Assembly (NCBI GenBank): GCA_021234155.1
Contig: JAJEKV010000279.1
Location: 124,001-188,000 of the forward strand
Reading direction: 5' to 3'
Length of the DNA: 64,000 nt
Source of the DNA: Isoetes taiwanensis
Taxonomy: Eukaryota; Streptophyta; Lycopodiopsida; Isoetales; Isoetaceae
Position numbers and translations under genes: made by a program. The first letter of the stretch is position 1, and the number at the start of each line of letters is the position of its first letter. Of the stretch, positions 1 to 10,649 are shown in pieces. The notes under the pieces were generated by a model. That model ran no database searches. It had not been told where the DNA came from and was given only the letters and a program-made list of their open reading frames with translations.

Positions 1-2260
1 ATGGTTTGATGCGGATCAGAAGAAGAACGCAGCTTTCCGCAGCCACATCCCGGATCCGTGCAATTCGCCAGCCACCACACGCATCACGCCCATCCGGAAG
101 GACACAAAGCGCCGTACCTTGCCAAGCATCGTGGGGAGATGTTCGGCTCGGCTGACACTCATCCTCAACCTTTTGGCGCAGAGGCTTCAAGGCCGCCCGA
201 CCTTACGTGGGGACATCACACCGAGGCGGGGAATAAAGACATTGCAAAGCAGCCTCTATGACCCGGGCCAGGACGCTGTGGGGCAGCGTCCCCCACCCCA
301 GATGGCCCCCATTGGTTCTCGTGGATGAGGATGTTGAGGAGGGCCCGCGAACGCTAGCTAATGGGAAGGCGGTGACCCTCGATGGTATGCGTGCCGAAGT
401 TACTCAAGTGGGCGGCAGCCGCTTGTGCTTGGCCCTCACTACCCCGTTCAACGAGCATTGCAAGAGGGTTTCCGACAATGGACCACAAGTGGTTGTTCCC
501 ATTCAAGCGGGCGACCCACACCGTCCGCCAACCACGGACGATCATGGTCGGTTCAGTATTTGCCAACCGTTGGTCGGCATTCTCGAAGCGGCTAGTTGAC
601 CGGGCAGAGGCGTGGATGCGCGAGCCCTCACGCAAGGCGGGCTTCGGGACCACAGCCACTCAGCGATTGACCATATCTTTACTGGCCTGGGCACCGATTA
701 GCACCGGAATCACCTAGGCTGGACTTGTATTGCTGCTTTTGTGGACTTCGCGAAAGGCTTTTGATACGGGCCCCCGAAAAGTTGTGGGCTAGATCAGGCC
801 GTTAACCTGGGGCTCCGCTTTTGTGCGTAATGCCATATACAAAGTTGTATGAGAGTTGTTTTGGCAGATGCGATCGACGGGCCAAGCATTTACTCAGTAT
901 CGGGTCGGCAGTGGTTGCCCCTCTCGCCACCACTTTTGGCCTCTACATTGATCAGTTAGAGCCCTGGCTTACTGAGCATGGGGGGATGGCATACAGCTTT
1001 TGCACCAGGTCATCCGCTACTCATCTATGCGGGACGATGTTGGCTCGGCGGCCCACACCCCGAAGATATGCGGTCTCACACGGATGCCCTAGACACATTT
1101 TGTCGCTACGACATTACGCGCGTCAATCTGCCAAGACCGTGGTGGTTCTCATATCCTCTTCATCGCCACCCCATGCCTCCCGCACTCACATATCGGGGGC
1201 GGCTGGGCGCCACGCCCACCTACAAGTACCTAGGGGTGGAGTTCCCCTCCTCGCTCTGGGCTGAGGCGTCTATCCGCTTATGTGTGAAGCAGGCCGAAGC
1301 GCTTTATGCAATGCGTAACAAATCACCAGGCAGAGCTATATGATTGGGGCCATCGGTCACATCCTGCTTACCGGGTCGAGCCCGCCCTTCAGACGGGTCG
1401 AGGTTTAGCGGAATCGTCTCTTTGACGACACTGGAATGACTTGGGAGGCAAAAGTGTAAGGCATTTTTGGCTGGCACTTGGGGTGAAACCTTCATCCCCC
1501 TATCGGTTTCTTTGCAGAAACCGGATTCTTGCCGCCGGGGCTGGGATTCTTGATAGACACATCGTCTATTTTCGAAAAGTGGTTACTATGGGTGATGCTC
1601 GCCCCGCGACTGGCTTACACTGTGGGCCATGAGTCCGCAGTGGCTTAGAAATTGGAGGGTAAGAGAGATCGGTGGTTCGCCAGATGGAACGGCAGAGCAC
1701 AGATGCGCATACCGGGCGCAATGTCGATCGTGTGTACCGGGGAGTACCTAGATGCTTGTTTCCTTGGCAAGCTCGGGGACCCCATTGCTCTAGAGCAGGT
1801 CAAAATGGCCCATTACAAGGAGCACATCAACCCCTGAAAGTTAGTCGGGGCCCACGCCTCTAGCCCTCGAAAAGCGCAGCTCATTGCCTCCATTCAAGAC
1901 AGTGCCCACCATCTTCGCGATCGACTCGGGTGGATTGGGAGCCCCCGACGGCAGACGTGCTCGGCTGTCGGCTTTGCCAAACAGATTGGTGCCGTTGAGG
2001 ATGAGTCTCACACTTTCCGAGTTGCCCCGCTCACCGATTCGGGCAGATCGCTCTCTTAGAAATTTTGGGCGTGCCCTTGCATTTTCACGATGAACACACC
2101 GCCGTCGATGCGTGCCGCGGGGTCATACATCCGAGGTACTTGGACTGCGAGGTCACCTTTGCCCCCCACTGTTGTCCGTGACTAGGCACTACTGGGTGGT
2201 GCATGACCGTATATATTGGGATGTTTACGCATTTTATATGATTAGTACGGTTTGTCGGTG

Positions 2261-2322
2261 ATTGTCGCCACGGTTTTTCCCTCGAAACCCTTCGGTGGGG
2301 GTTTTTTAATCGAGGCGATAAT
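2261..2322 (+). other. Structured 3' motif of LINE family A
   Basis: A stem of ATTGTCGCC (2261-2269) with GGCGATAAT (2314-2322), including one G-U pair, closes a loop holding GGTTTTTCCCTCG and GGGGGTTTTTTAATC. The same inner sequence with a different but still pairing stem occurs at 50807-50877 and 9347-9400, and in the recombinase element at 5873-5923. It is probably a 3' UTR RNA structure used for template recognition or 3' processing. The function is inferred; the pairing is seen directly. Confidence 0.65.
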
Positions 2323-2386
2323 CCGCTTGCGTTTTTGTATTGGGTCCCATAGACCGATTGGTCTCCGTGGACGATAAAAGTAACTT

Positions 2387-2406
2387 CCTTCCTTCCTTCC
2401 TTCCTT
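2387..2406 (+). repeat. CTTC microsatellite tail of LINE copy 1
   Basis: Tandem CTTC repeat directly after GTGGACGATAAAAGTAA. The minus-strand copy at 9.2 kb ends in a closely related sequence followed by the same tetranucleotide. This marks the 3' terminus of a LINE that ends in short tandem repeats rather than poly(A). Confidence 0.7.
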
Positions 2407-2410
2407 GGGT

Positions 2411-4180
2411 CAGTTTTTCCTACAGACACGGTGATCTGCCATATGGTGGGACTTGTGAACTTTTTTCTTTTCAATTTTTGATTTATGGTTGCATGGTATT
2501 TCTATTCTTGTGTATTGGGATTTGATGATTATGACGATCGGCATATTGTTATTGTTTTTCTGGACTTATTTCTTTGAATTTTTTTGTTTGGGTTATGGAT
2601 ATACATTATGTCTTTAATTTCGATCCGGGTGTGCTGCACCTTTAGTTTTTGAGTGGGCTATATTTTATATGTTTCTATATTTCTTATGGGTTGCGGAATA
2701 TTTGGATACTTATCACTATTGCATCATCATTTCCATATGTCTTTGCCCTTTTGCTTTTGCGTTTAAATATTCTCAAGATATTGATTCTCTATCATTATGC
2801 TCTCATTTGATACTATGGTACATTATACTTTCTTTGTGACTTGTCTCTTTGCATTTTTATGCTTGCTTTGAATCTCCTCTTCGATTTGGCCCTGACATTC
2901 GCTGTGTTCTTGATATGATCTCAATCTTGTCCTTTTCGACTTTGACTTGGCCCTTTGCTTGTTTTCATGTATATCCATTCATCTCCTTCTACCAAAGCTC
3001 GATCTCAGTTGGTTTTGACTTCGATTTCCGCTCCTTTGCCCCAAACCTCAACCTTGATTTCTATCGTTTTGTTCGCTTGTCTATTTCCACATAGGCCTCT
3101 TAACCATTCGATTGATTTGACCTCATTCACGAGAATCAGTGCATCTGCCCTAGCCATCTACATTTTTCGTCTCCACTTTGTCTAAACACCTCAACTCTCT
3201 CTTCTCTACTAGCTAACACTTTCCATGGATAGCTTTAATACTAATATGTCACTTCACGTCGTCACTGTGTTTTTGGTCCATTTATCTTGTCCATTACTTC
3301 TTCTTTATAATAGCAGACCATATGTATGGCACTCGCTTTATTAATAATATGTCATTTTACCTAGCCATTATGTTTTCATTTGTCCTTTTCTACCATATGG
3401 CTAACCTCATTGCACTCCACCCCAATCTTGGCACTTTTGACCTTCATCTCCTCCTTTTCATTGGCCATAACCTCACTTTTGACTACTTAAGCCTCATTTT
3501 TGTTCACTTTGCATTGTGATCCGAATTAACTTCCATCTCAATTTCCTTCTTGACCTTCCTTTTGATTGGTGCTAACATGTCTACATCCTCTTCCTCAATC
3601 TCGTCCCTCGTTTGCAAAAGTATGATTCATATTGGGGCCTTTATTCATGGCTTTAGGCATATGGTATTATTTGTCTTCTGACATCACCTCACATTTCTCC
3701 TCTGCTAACCTGAACCAGACCTTAGCACCTTCGCTCTTCTAATCTTGTTCCAAACCATTTCTCAAACCTTATGAACCTCTTTGCTTTGGACTTCTTTTTT
3801 ATGTCAACCTCATTTTTCTTCTTGACATTGCTCTGAGATTGATCATTATGTTGGTGTTTTTCATGCATCTGGTAAGCTTAGAGAAGTTGCTTTTTATGTT
3901 ATTGGATGTGGTTGACATTTCAGGTTCTTAGTTTGATCTTTTCATTTTGGCAGATTAGGCATATCGTTTGTTCCTTTATACACCTTCTTCATTTATCACT
4001 GGAAGAACCTATTAGCACCATCCTTGCCCTTGCTATTGTTATATTGTCCTTACAACCTTGGGTAGATTTCACAATTTTGGTAACCCTTTGTTCTTGTTAA
4101 CTCCTTGATCATATCACTAACCTCCTGAATTCCACTCTCACCTTGGCACTCTTGCTCTTCATCTCCCTTTACGGAATGTC
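2411..4180. other. Pyrimidine-rich stretch, no gene seen
   Basis: About 1.8 kb that is T- and C-rich on the + strand with scattered stops in all frames. The reverse strand is purine-rich, and near 3.5-3.65 kb it briefly reads as Lys/Glu-rich peptide (DEIEEEDVDMLAPIKRK), which may be a dead gag-like or linker segment. It could be the 5' half of the recombinase element that follows, but no reverse transcriptase or methyltransferase motif was found. Confidence 0.4.
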
Positions 4181-4188
4181 GACGTCAT

Positions 4189-5163
4189 GTGGCTCTTTAT
4201 GTTTTCGTTGCCCATTTAATTAAATTTAACGTGGTTTTATGTTGTCTTGTGGCAGCTACCTCTCGCTTCCTTACCCCCCAGGAGGTCCCCTTGTTTCCTC
4301 TCCACTTTTGCTTTGGTGTTTTCCTCCCGCGCCCCATCCACCCTCACGGTTTACATGGCTATGTTCCGCTGCTTTGTTGCTTGGTGCCATCTACATTCTG
4401 TTTCATATCTCCCTGCTTCCTCCTTCGTCGTCGCGGCCTTTCCGCCTCTCTTCATCATCCTATTTTGGCCTCGGCAGCAATATCCTTTATTCATCAAATT
4501 TTCAAACCCCCAACCTTTCTTCCCCTTACGCCTCACCAATCTACCTCATTCGTCGCCCCCCCTCCCCAACACCTTTCTTTCCCTTTTACCTCAGCATGTA
4601 CGCTCTATTGTTCTCCATTTCGCGCATCCCACAGCCCCATCCCCCTCATCATGCTTTCCTTTGCAGCTTTTTTGTGCATCTCTGAGGCCCTCGCACTCAA
4701 CTGGTGCGATCTCTCCTTTTCCTTGTCTTCTGTTGATCTTCTTATCTGCAATTCCAAATGAGACCAACTTGCCCGCGGTCATACGATTACTTTAGTTCAT
4801 TTGCCTTTGCTCGGATGTCCCATTACTATTCTCTAGCGTCTGATTTCTACGGGTACTTATCATCTCCTCATCCTGCTTCAGGCAGCCCTCTTTTTCGCGT
4901 CTCTCCCTCTTCTCTGCGCCCCTTATCCGATCCGACTGCCCGCTTATGGTGGAAGAGTTGTCTTCTCGCTATCGGCTTGGATCCATCCCCATATGGTACA
5001 CATTCTGTTCGTCGCGGCGGAGCCTCGGCAGCTGCGGCTCGGGGAGTTCCACATGATGCTGCTCGCACCCACGGTCGTTGGCGCTCCTCTTCTTCCCACT
5101 CTCGCTACGTGCTTCGTGAGCCGACTCAACACTTGGAGGTTTCTCGGCAGCTGGGCTTATAGC
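4189..5163 (+). pseudogene. Tyrosine recombinase of a Crypton/DIRS-type element, decayed
   Basis: The + strand carries, across at least two frames, a recognisable phage-integrase-fold recombinase. A Pro/Ser-rich core-binding segment lies near 4.5-4.65 kb. Then come LCISEALALNWCDL near 4.67 kb (the first catalytic Arg appears replaced by Cys), a beta-hairpin with Lys (LLICNSK, 4.75 kb), and a continuous 134-codon frame to the stop at about 5161. That frame contains HSVRRGG (the H-x-x-R box), HGRWRS (the His/Trp box) and SRYV with the nucleophilic Tyr. A TGA after the Lys and an internal TAG show decay. Such recombinases move Crypton, DIRS and Ngaro elements through circular DNA. No RT was found beside it, so Crypton or a truncated DIRS are both open. 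Composition is GC-richer than the flanks. Confidence 0.75.
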
Positions 5164-5180
5164 TAAGGAAGTTCTCTGGT

Positions 5181-5208
5181 AGTCGGCTAGTTTTGTGTCT
5201 CATGCGAG
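5181..5208 (+). repeat. Direct repeat, left copy, flanking the recombinase 3' region
   Basis: 28 bp beginning AGTCGGC and containing TTTTGTGTCTC. It matches 24 of 28 positions with 6054-6081. The two copies bracket the 0.85-kb 3' region of the recombinase element. They may be split direct repeats or termini of the element. Confidence 0.5.
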
Positions 5209-5264
5209 TCCCTTCCCAGAATCGCATCGATCCGAGCCCTCGGATCGCCATTCTGGGCAGGGAC
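5208..5264. repeat. 57-bp palindrome just after the recombinase gene
   Basis: An inverted repeat with outer arms GTCCC/GGGAC, middle arms CCCAGAAT/ATTCTGGG and perfect inner arms CGATCCGAG/CTCGGATCG around a 2-bp centre. It lies 45 bp after the recombinase stop and just before a TATATAAG sequence. This is the size expected of a paired recombinase-binding site or a strong hairpin. Which of these it is cannot be decided from sequence alone. Confidence 0.6.
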
Positions 5265-5872
5265 GAGCTATTATATAAGAACACTTCACATTTGAGAACA
5301 GTTATCAGCGTCTTCTCACAGCAGCCCTTCTTTCATTCCCATTGCTTCCCTCCCTGCCCACCCTGATTTGTTGGGGCGCTCATCTCTTTATTCAAATGGG
5401 TTTTTGTTCATGCACTCTTTTATTGTTATCCACCCTTGGGTGTTGCTATAATAATGTTTTTTTTTTTCGTCGGCATCATGCCGCATTATTCTCCACCTGT
5501 GGGTGGTGTTATTTATTTCCACCTCGAGGGTGACGCACATTTCTTTTAGCATGTTCATTTTTCCATCCGCTGGGTGACGCTCCACCCTATGGGTGATGCT
5601 ATCTCCTCTTTTTGCTATGTATTTTTGTTTTTCATATGTCCTCATCGCTCACATCGTTTTGGGTGCTTGTTGTTGTGCAGCTTGCCGTGTCACTGCCATG
5701 CACGTTTTGGTTCTCTTTAACCAGTCGCGGGTGTTTTGTCGGTGTTCTCCGTTTTGCTTGCAGGTATTACGCTGTCTCGCAGTGTTCATTCCATTGTGCA
5801 TTCACCATCGACCCACCTCCTTCAATTCTCCAGGCAACACATTCAAGGTTGTTGGCGACCATTTCTCATTAG

Positions 5873-5923
5873 GGTTTTCCTCGAAAACCCGAAAGGGCGG
5901 GGTTTTTTTTATCCCGATGAGAA
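5873..5923 (+). other. Structured 3' motif in the recombinase element
   Basis: A perfect 7-bp stem TTCTCAT (5873-5879)/ATGAGAA (5917-5923) encloses GGGTTTTCCTCG and GCGGGGTTTTTTTTATC. This is the same arrangement as in the LINE family A 3' ends, although the stem sequence is unrelated. Confidence 0.6.
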
Positions 5924-6053
5924 GTTGTCGTCATTATCCTTCTATACTGCCTGTGCACATTTCTTCTTTACTGGGTAGCTCAATATTGTTCCTATGGTCA
6001 GCTCCCCATCTCTATTATTCAAACATTGTATACTGCTACTGTGATGAATGACA

Positions 6054-6081
6054 AGTCGGCCGATTTTGTGTCTCTTGCGAG
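6054..6081 (+). repeat. Direct repeat, right copy
   Basis: Partner of 5181-5208 with four mismatches; includes TTTTGTGTCTCTTGCGAG. It is a possible right boundary of the recombinase element. Confidence 0.5.
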
Positions 6082-6089
6082 ACTTATCT

Positions 6090-9000
6090 CAAAATCATAG
6101 AGATGTCAAAATATGGTTATGGAATGCATTTTTTACTTACATCTAAATGCTTTTCAAATCAACTTCCTCGTAACCTGGTGAAAGAACTCGTCTGTGCTTA
6201 CGGATGGTTGCAAGATGCTGCGGCTTGAGAGTTTCGACGGTGCGGAGGTTTCTGGTTTTTTTCCTCGCCCTCTTGAAATTTTATTTGACGTGCTATTTTT
6301 TAGCTCGAGGGCTAGTGTTAGGGCGCATTACCTTCTCGTCCCAATCTCCAGCTTTGCCATATCACCTAAACTAGGAGTGGATTTTGGCGCCATTTCTATT
6401 GCAAATCAGAGAAAATTCAAACTAAAGGACATTTTTATTGCAGATCAGAGAAAATTCAAACTAAAGAACAAGAAAACAGGGCAAGAACTGGAATCATTAC
6501 GAATGCTCTATCTAGAAGACAAAAATTTTGACAAACCCATTTCCTATAAATGGGGAATTCAGAAGTACTAGAAGGCTTATGAAGAAAGAAGAGGTGCCTC
6601 CGCCGTGTCATCGTAAACGGGAAATTGGGATTGCAGTGTGAACTTCAATTTTAAAATCGGGTTTGCCACACAACGAAGGCAACTTCGTTTTGGTGCGTAA
6701 TGGGGATGGGCTCTTAACAAGGTGTTGTTGCACAGTGTGCTGCCCTCATAAATAGGATTGAGACATTTGTTAAATTCAAGTTATTTAGTTGAGCTTTTGA
6801 GCTGCTTTGAGTAGCAAAAACTTAACTTATACTCTATGTATAGAAACTCCTAACCCAATTGCATAAAATAATATGACATTGCATAAAATATATTTGTGGG
6901 TAATCAATATGGATATTTGCATATCTAGACCAAAACAAATGGGCCTTTAAAAGAGAAACTAAATACCAGTTTCAAGGCATGTTTAATAATATGCACCTGA
7001 TGCACCTGCTATTTTTGAGATGCACACACGACATCCATTTGTGATACTGAAGGGGAACAACACTGGCAGAAATAATGAGAGACGAATATGTGCTGATAGA
7101 GTTATACAGCGCACAACACACAGGTAAGTCTTAGTTCCTTATTTTAAATATATGCTGATAGAGTTATACAGCACACAGGTAAGTCCTAGTTCCTTATTTT
7201 TCTGAATATAGATCATTAACAGTTTTAAACTAACGAACTCCATATATAACTCCTTAAACTCTGAAATCATCTTTCTTCGAATACATTGCTTTACTATACA
7301 TGTTATCTCACTTTGAATCTTTCACTAGGAACTGAAGATGAGATATGATTTGATGCTGATGGACACTTATAATATAAATCAGATGATGAATACAGAAGCG
7401 TTTCAAAAGGTCATAGTTTAAAGTGATCTGCTGCGTATTCTATATTATGCATTAGTTGTTTAGATCATAACCAGTCTATTATGTTTCGTGCCATATATAT
7501 TTTATCTCTTCAGGGAATTCCTTGAGTCTTCCAAGGGATAGCTTTGCAACTCCAAAGCTCTCGTTCTCACTCATCAGAGGGAGGTGGTTAATAACCAGAG
7601 CATGGAGGCAATGAAATTAGAGATCCCTTTAGATGTTGTAGCGTTCGAATCAAGCAATGGTGTTGGGTCACTTAAGCCATATTGACATTGAAAATCAATT
7701 ATCACATGAAAACGTGTAGCTTTTGCTAAATATTCACATTCTATGCAATAAGCAATGCATTTTCTTTTAATAGTTGCCATGGTTAGTTGAAGGAACTCAA
7801 ATCTTTGGTGAATTTCACAGTGAGTAATTTGATGTATTTATTTATGTGAGCGAATGTCGAGTAACTATATTTCTTCTGCAAACTCCTTTGCCACTCGAGG
7901 ATTTATAGAATGGCCTATGGTAGGATCCCAACTTCCTTATTTTGTGGAGTGTCTGGAAGGGTGTTGGAGTTAAGCCTTCAACATTAAAGTTATGGGCATA
8001 ACATTTCCTGAGGCTCGATATACCAACTTTATTTTATATTTTTCAATTTCTGCAGTTTTACTCGTTAGTTTGTTCACCATAGAGCTTTGTATTATTTGTC
8101 TATAGTAGTATGCCATTATGCCACTATCCTGATCAATTTTTGTACTTCTATTATTTACTAGAAGTGTGAAGTGGCAGTGATGCCAAATTATAGAACATTT
8201 ATAGTCTAAGGTCAAAGATCTCAATGCCCTTTTCATGTCGTAATATACAACTATGTCGATTGTCTTATAAACAATAAATCACTTGGCAGTACTTTGAATT
8301 TTCATGTTTCATAGAATTTATGATGCAGGGATAAGAAAAAGGAACATGCTCCATGTAAGTACATGCTCCATATATAATTAAGTGTTTAATTTTATGCTTT
8401 TCCATATAATTAAGTGTTTAATTTTCTTGGCACGGATATCTATCTATCTTCTAATAAAATTTATCACATAGCATGATTTATTGATCTGTAAGCCGTTCTT
8501 TATAAGGGCGCCTCCTCATTTTCTTTATGAATTCTAGTTTAGAACATTGTACAAGTGAAAATAGTGGTATGAGATAATGAATTTTGCTACACGTTCTCTT
8601 TATCAATATGCAAGTTCATGCAAGCAAGTTATGCCATCTTGAGTAGAGTCATGTCTCTACTCAAGCTATGTTTGTGTGCATAATTTGTAGTTTCTTGCTC
8701 ATGTGGCTCTATTTTAAGACTACTGCTTTTGATGTGATGACCTCGTAATGAAAATTGGTTCCTTTGTTGTAAATCATTAGCATTTTCGGATACATGAGAC
8801 ATCCTAGTCTATTGGTTTAGGTATGTATTTTGAGCAAACTTTTGTGCACGTGTTGAGATATTTTATTTTTTGGCAGTTTTATGTTCATATAACTAAATAT
8901 TCTATTACACCACATTCGGTCTTTTTGCAATAGTAAATGTGACCAACATTCTATTCTTACATTAATTGGTCAAGATAGTTTCCTGCGATAAAAGACCGAG

Positions 9001-9185
9001 AATAAGCTTTGCAATTCCTCATGGAACATTGGGTTTTGGTGAACTATGGGAGGAGTTTCGTCTAAATATGGAGGAGGAATTGCCTTTAAATATAGAAGAG
9101 GAATTACATTGTGCAAATATTAAATAGTTGGATCAAATATTTAATTCAACTTACAAAAGATCGAATAAACTCAATATGAAATACA
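6090..9185. other. AT-rich intergenic DNA, no gene seen
   Basis: No open frame with recognisable content. Local duplications are present: a roughly 60-bp unit (GCTGATAGAGTTATACAGC, then CACAGGTAAGTC) around 7087-7148 and 7149-7200, and a TATAATTAAGTGTTTAATTTT unit repeated near 8374-8424. Confidence 0.6.
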
Positions 9186-9189
9186 ATGC

Positions 9190-9560
9190 AAATTAAAATA
9201 GACAAAACCCAATATAAAAGGAAGGAAGGAAGTTTATTTTAACGTCCACGTAGGCCAGAGGCCTATGAGACGGTACATGCAGAGAACAGGCAAAAAAGCC
9301 AAAAACCCCAACACCAAAAACAAACAATGCAACTGTACAGTAGAACCCTACTACCGGGATGAAAAAACCCCCACTTGGGAGGAAAAACCCTGACAGTAGG
9401 CTCTCAAATACCATGCCCCCGAAGAGCAAGTCTGACGGCCGAAATCTGCAGGATGTAAGCTCCCAATCGCGCTACCATAGGTGATGCGAGTAACTGATGT
9501 AGCGGTGTGTCAGAGCATCTAAGATCAGTGTGCACTGCTCGGACATGGGCAAAAATAAAC
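9190..9560 (-). mobile_element. LINE family A 3' end (copy 2a)
   Basis: Read on the minus strand, this contains the structured 3' motif (9347-9400), then CTACGTGGACGTTAAAATAA and a CTTC repeat at about 9221-9234. It is strongly 5'-truncated: only 3' UTR is present, with no coding sequence. The terminus matches copy 1 almost base for base (GTGGACG, A-rich, CTTC repeat). Confidence 0.75.
9347..9400 (-). other. Structured 3' motif (LINE copy 2a)
   Basis: On the minus strand, CCTACTGTC pairs with GGTAGTAGG (nine pairs, two of them G-U) around GGGTTTTTCCTCCC and GGGGGTTTTTTCATC. It is the third instance of the motif in a LINE. Confidence 0.6.
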
Positions 9561-9636
9561 AACTTACCTACGTAGAGAAGTGGTCTACTTTATTTTGAAT
9601 TGAAGTACTAGGGAGTTCTCAATACGAAATACAATA

Positions 9637-10420
9637 GATAGATAGATAGTTTTAATGTCACGCCACTAGGCAGCATCCAACTGGACATGTGACCTAAGAA
9701 CCGGGATAAAAAGATAAATTATAAAGCAGATGCAGTAGGGCAAAGGAGCAATAGAACAACGAGGCAACTAAGGCAAGAAGGAGAAGACAACGGGGGTAAC
9801 TAATAGTAAATTGAACAAAAGGGCCATTAGAGGCAATGAGGCACATGACAACAAGGAGGTATGGTAAAGACCACCAAACAAGTAATGGACGCCAACCATG
9901 AATAAATAAAGATAAGCAGCATGAGGTCCAATGAACCAATGCAAACAGTGCAAACGGAGCAACAAAATGAATGCAATGAAATGGATCCATCGGAGGGATA
10001 TTACTTGGCCCCAAGACTGCGTTCCTGTATAGAAGAATGAATACCACCAACACCCTAAATAATTGCGACTGATGGGCCCATCATATAGCTCCACTTTGTG
10101 ACTATTGTTCTGCATTGCATACAGTGTTTTCCAACCTGCTGTCACTCGTAGCCGCATGGAAGCATCCCGCTACATGGTAAAAGTTACCTCCATTTTTCAA
10201 GACTTGTAGGTGGGCGTTAGCTCCACATTTTGCTCTCGGTAACTGAATGGTGGGGCTTTGGCCGATATGAGGATGAGATGAGCATCACCTGTGTCTTGGC
10301 TAGATTGACATGCATGTCAATGGCCTGACAGAATGTGTCCAGGGTATCGAGATGGCACTGCATATCTTCTAGAGTGTAAGTTAGGAGGTTCACATCATCA
10401 ATATATATGAGCTGCTAAAA
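9637..10420 (-). mobile_element. LINE family A fragment with RT active site (copy 2b)
   Basis: The minus strand encodes the RT catalytic box LIYIDDVNLLTYT near 10.40 kb, followed by a VNLAKTQVMLISSS block as in copies 1 and 4, then a long decayed C-terminal region and 3' UTR. It ends in CGTGACATTAAAAC and an ATCT tetranucleotide repeat (9637-9653). The 5' part is missing beyond about 10.42 kb. The YIDD box is intact, but downstream frames are broken. It sits 80-90 bp from copy 2a in the same orientation, so it is either a separate insertion or a duplication. Confidence 0.75.
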
Positions 10421-10649
10421 CAGACTTTTGACATTGCATGCTATCTCATTACCCAACCATGAGCTCTCAGCTAGAACGCCGCTCCACGTGGCCCAACAAG
10501 GCCACGTGGCATATATCATTCCCTCCTTCTCGACATTGCAACAGTCCTCTGCTGCAAAAGGGCATTTAAATAGCTTTAGCCATCCGAGCATAATCATTTT
10601 TGGCCCTCTCTTAGGCCAGTTAGTATAAGCCTGTCCTTGGAGATCTTCT

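Larger units (their letters stand above)
1..2410 (+). mobile_element. Decayed non-LTR retrotransposon (LINE family A, copy 1)
   Basis: Degenerate reverse transcriptase of an RTE/CR1-like LINE, broken by many stops and frameshifts. Readable pieces in order are an RT N-terminal stretch (RTIMVGSVFA near 0.54 kb), a decayed copy of the region that reads DHIF in the 49-kb copy, FVDFAKGF near 0.74 kb, LSPTTFGLYIDQLEP in broken frames near 0.9 kb, and a YADD-like box near 1.02 kb. A long GC-rich C-terminal region and 3' UTR follow. It is the same family as the copies at 9.2-10.4, 18.3-19.0 and 49.2-50.9 kb, which share these blocks and the 3' end. The 3' end is set by a CTTC repeat at about 2387-2406. 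The 5' end lies outside the window. GC content is well above that of the flanking DNA. Family placement comes from motif style, not a search. Confidence 0.8.

Noticed and set aside
4239-4795. Three overlapping long + strand frames taken as separate proteins
   Set aside because: They are the broken frames of one recombinase gene plus shadows; recombinase motifs hop between them.
9193-10157. Hydrophobic minus-strand frames resembling membrane proteins
   Set aside because: Leu/Phe-rich text arises from T-rich LINE 3' UTR sequence; there is no domain or start context.
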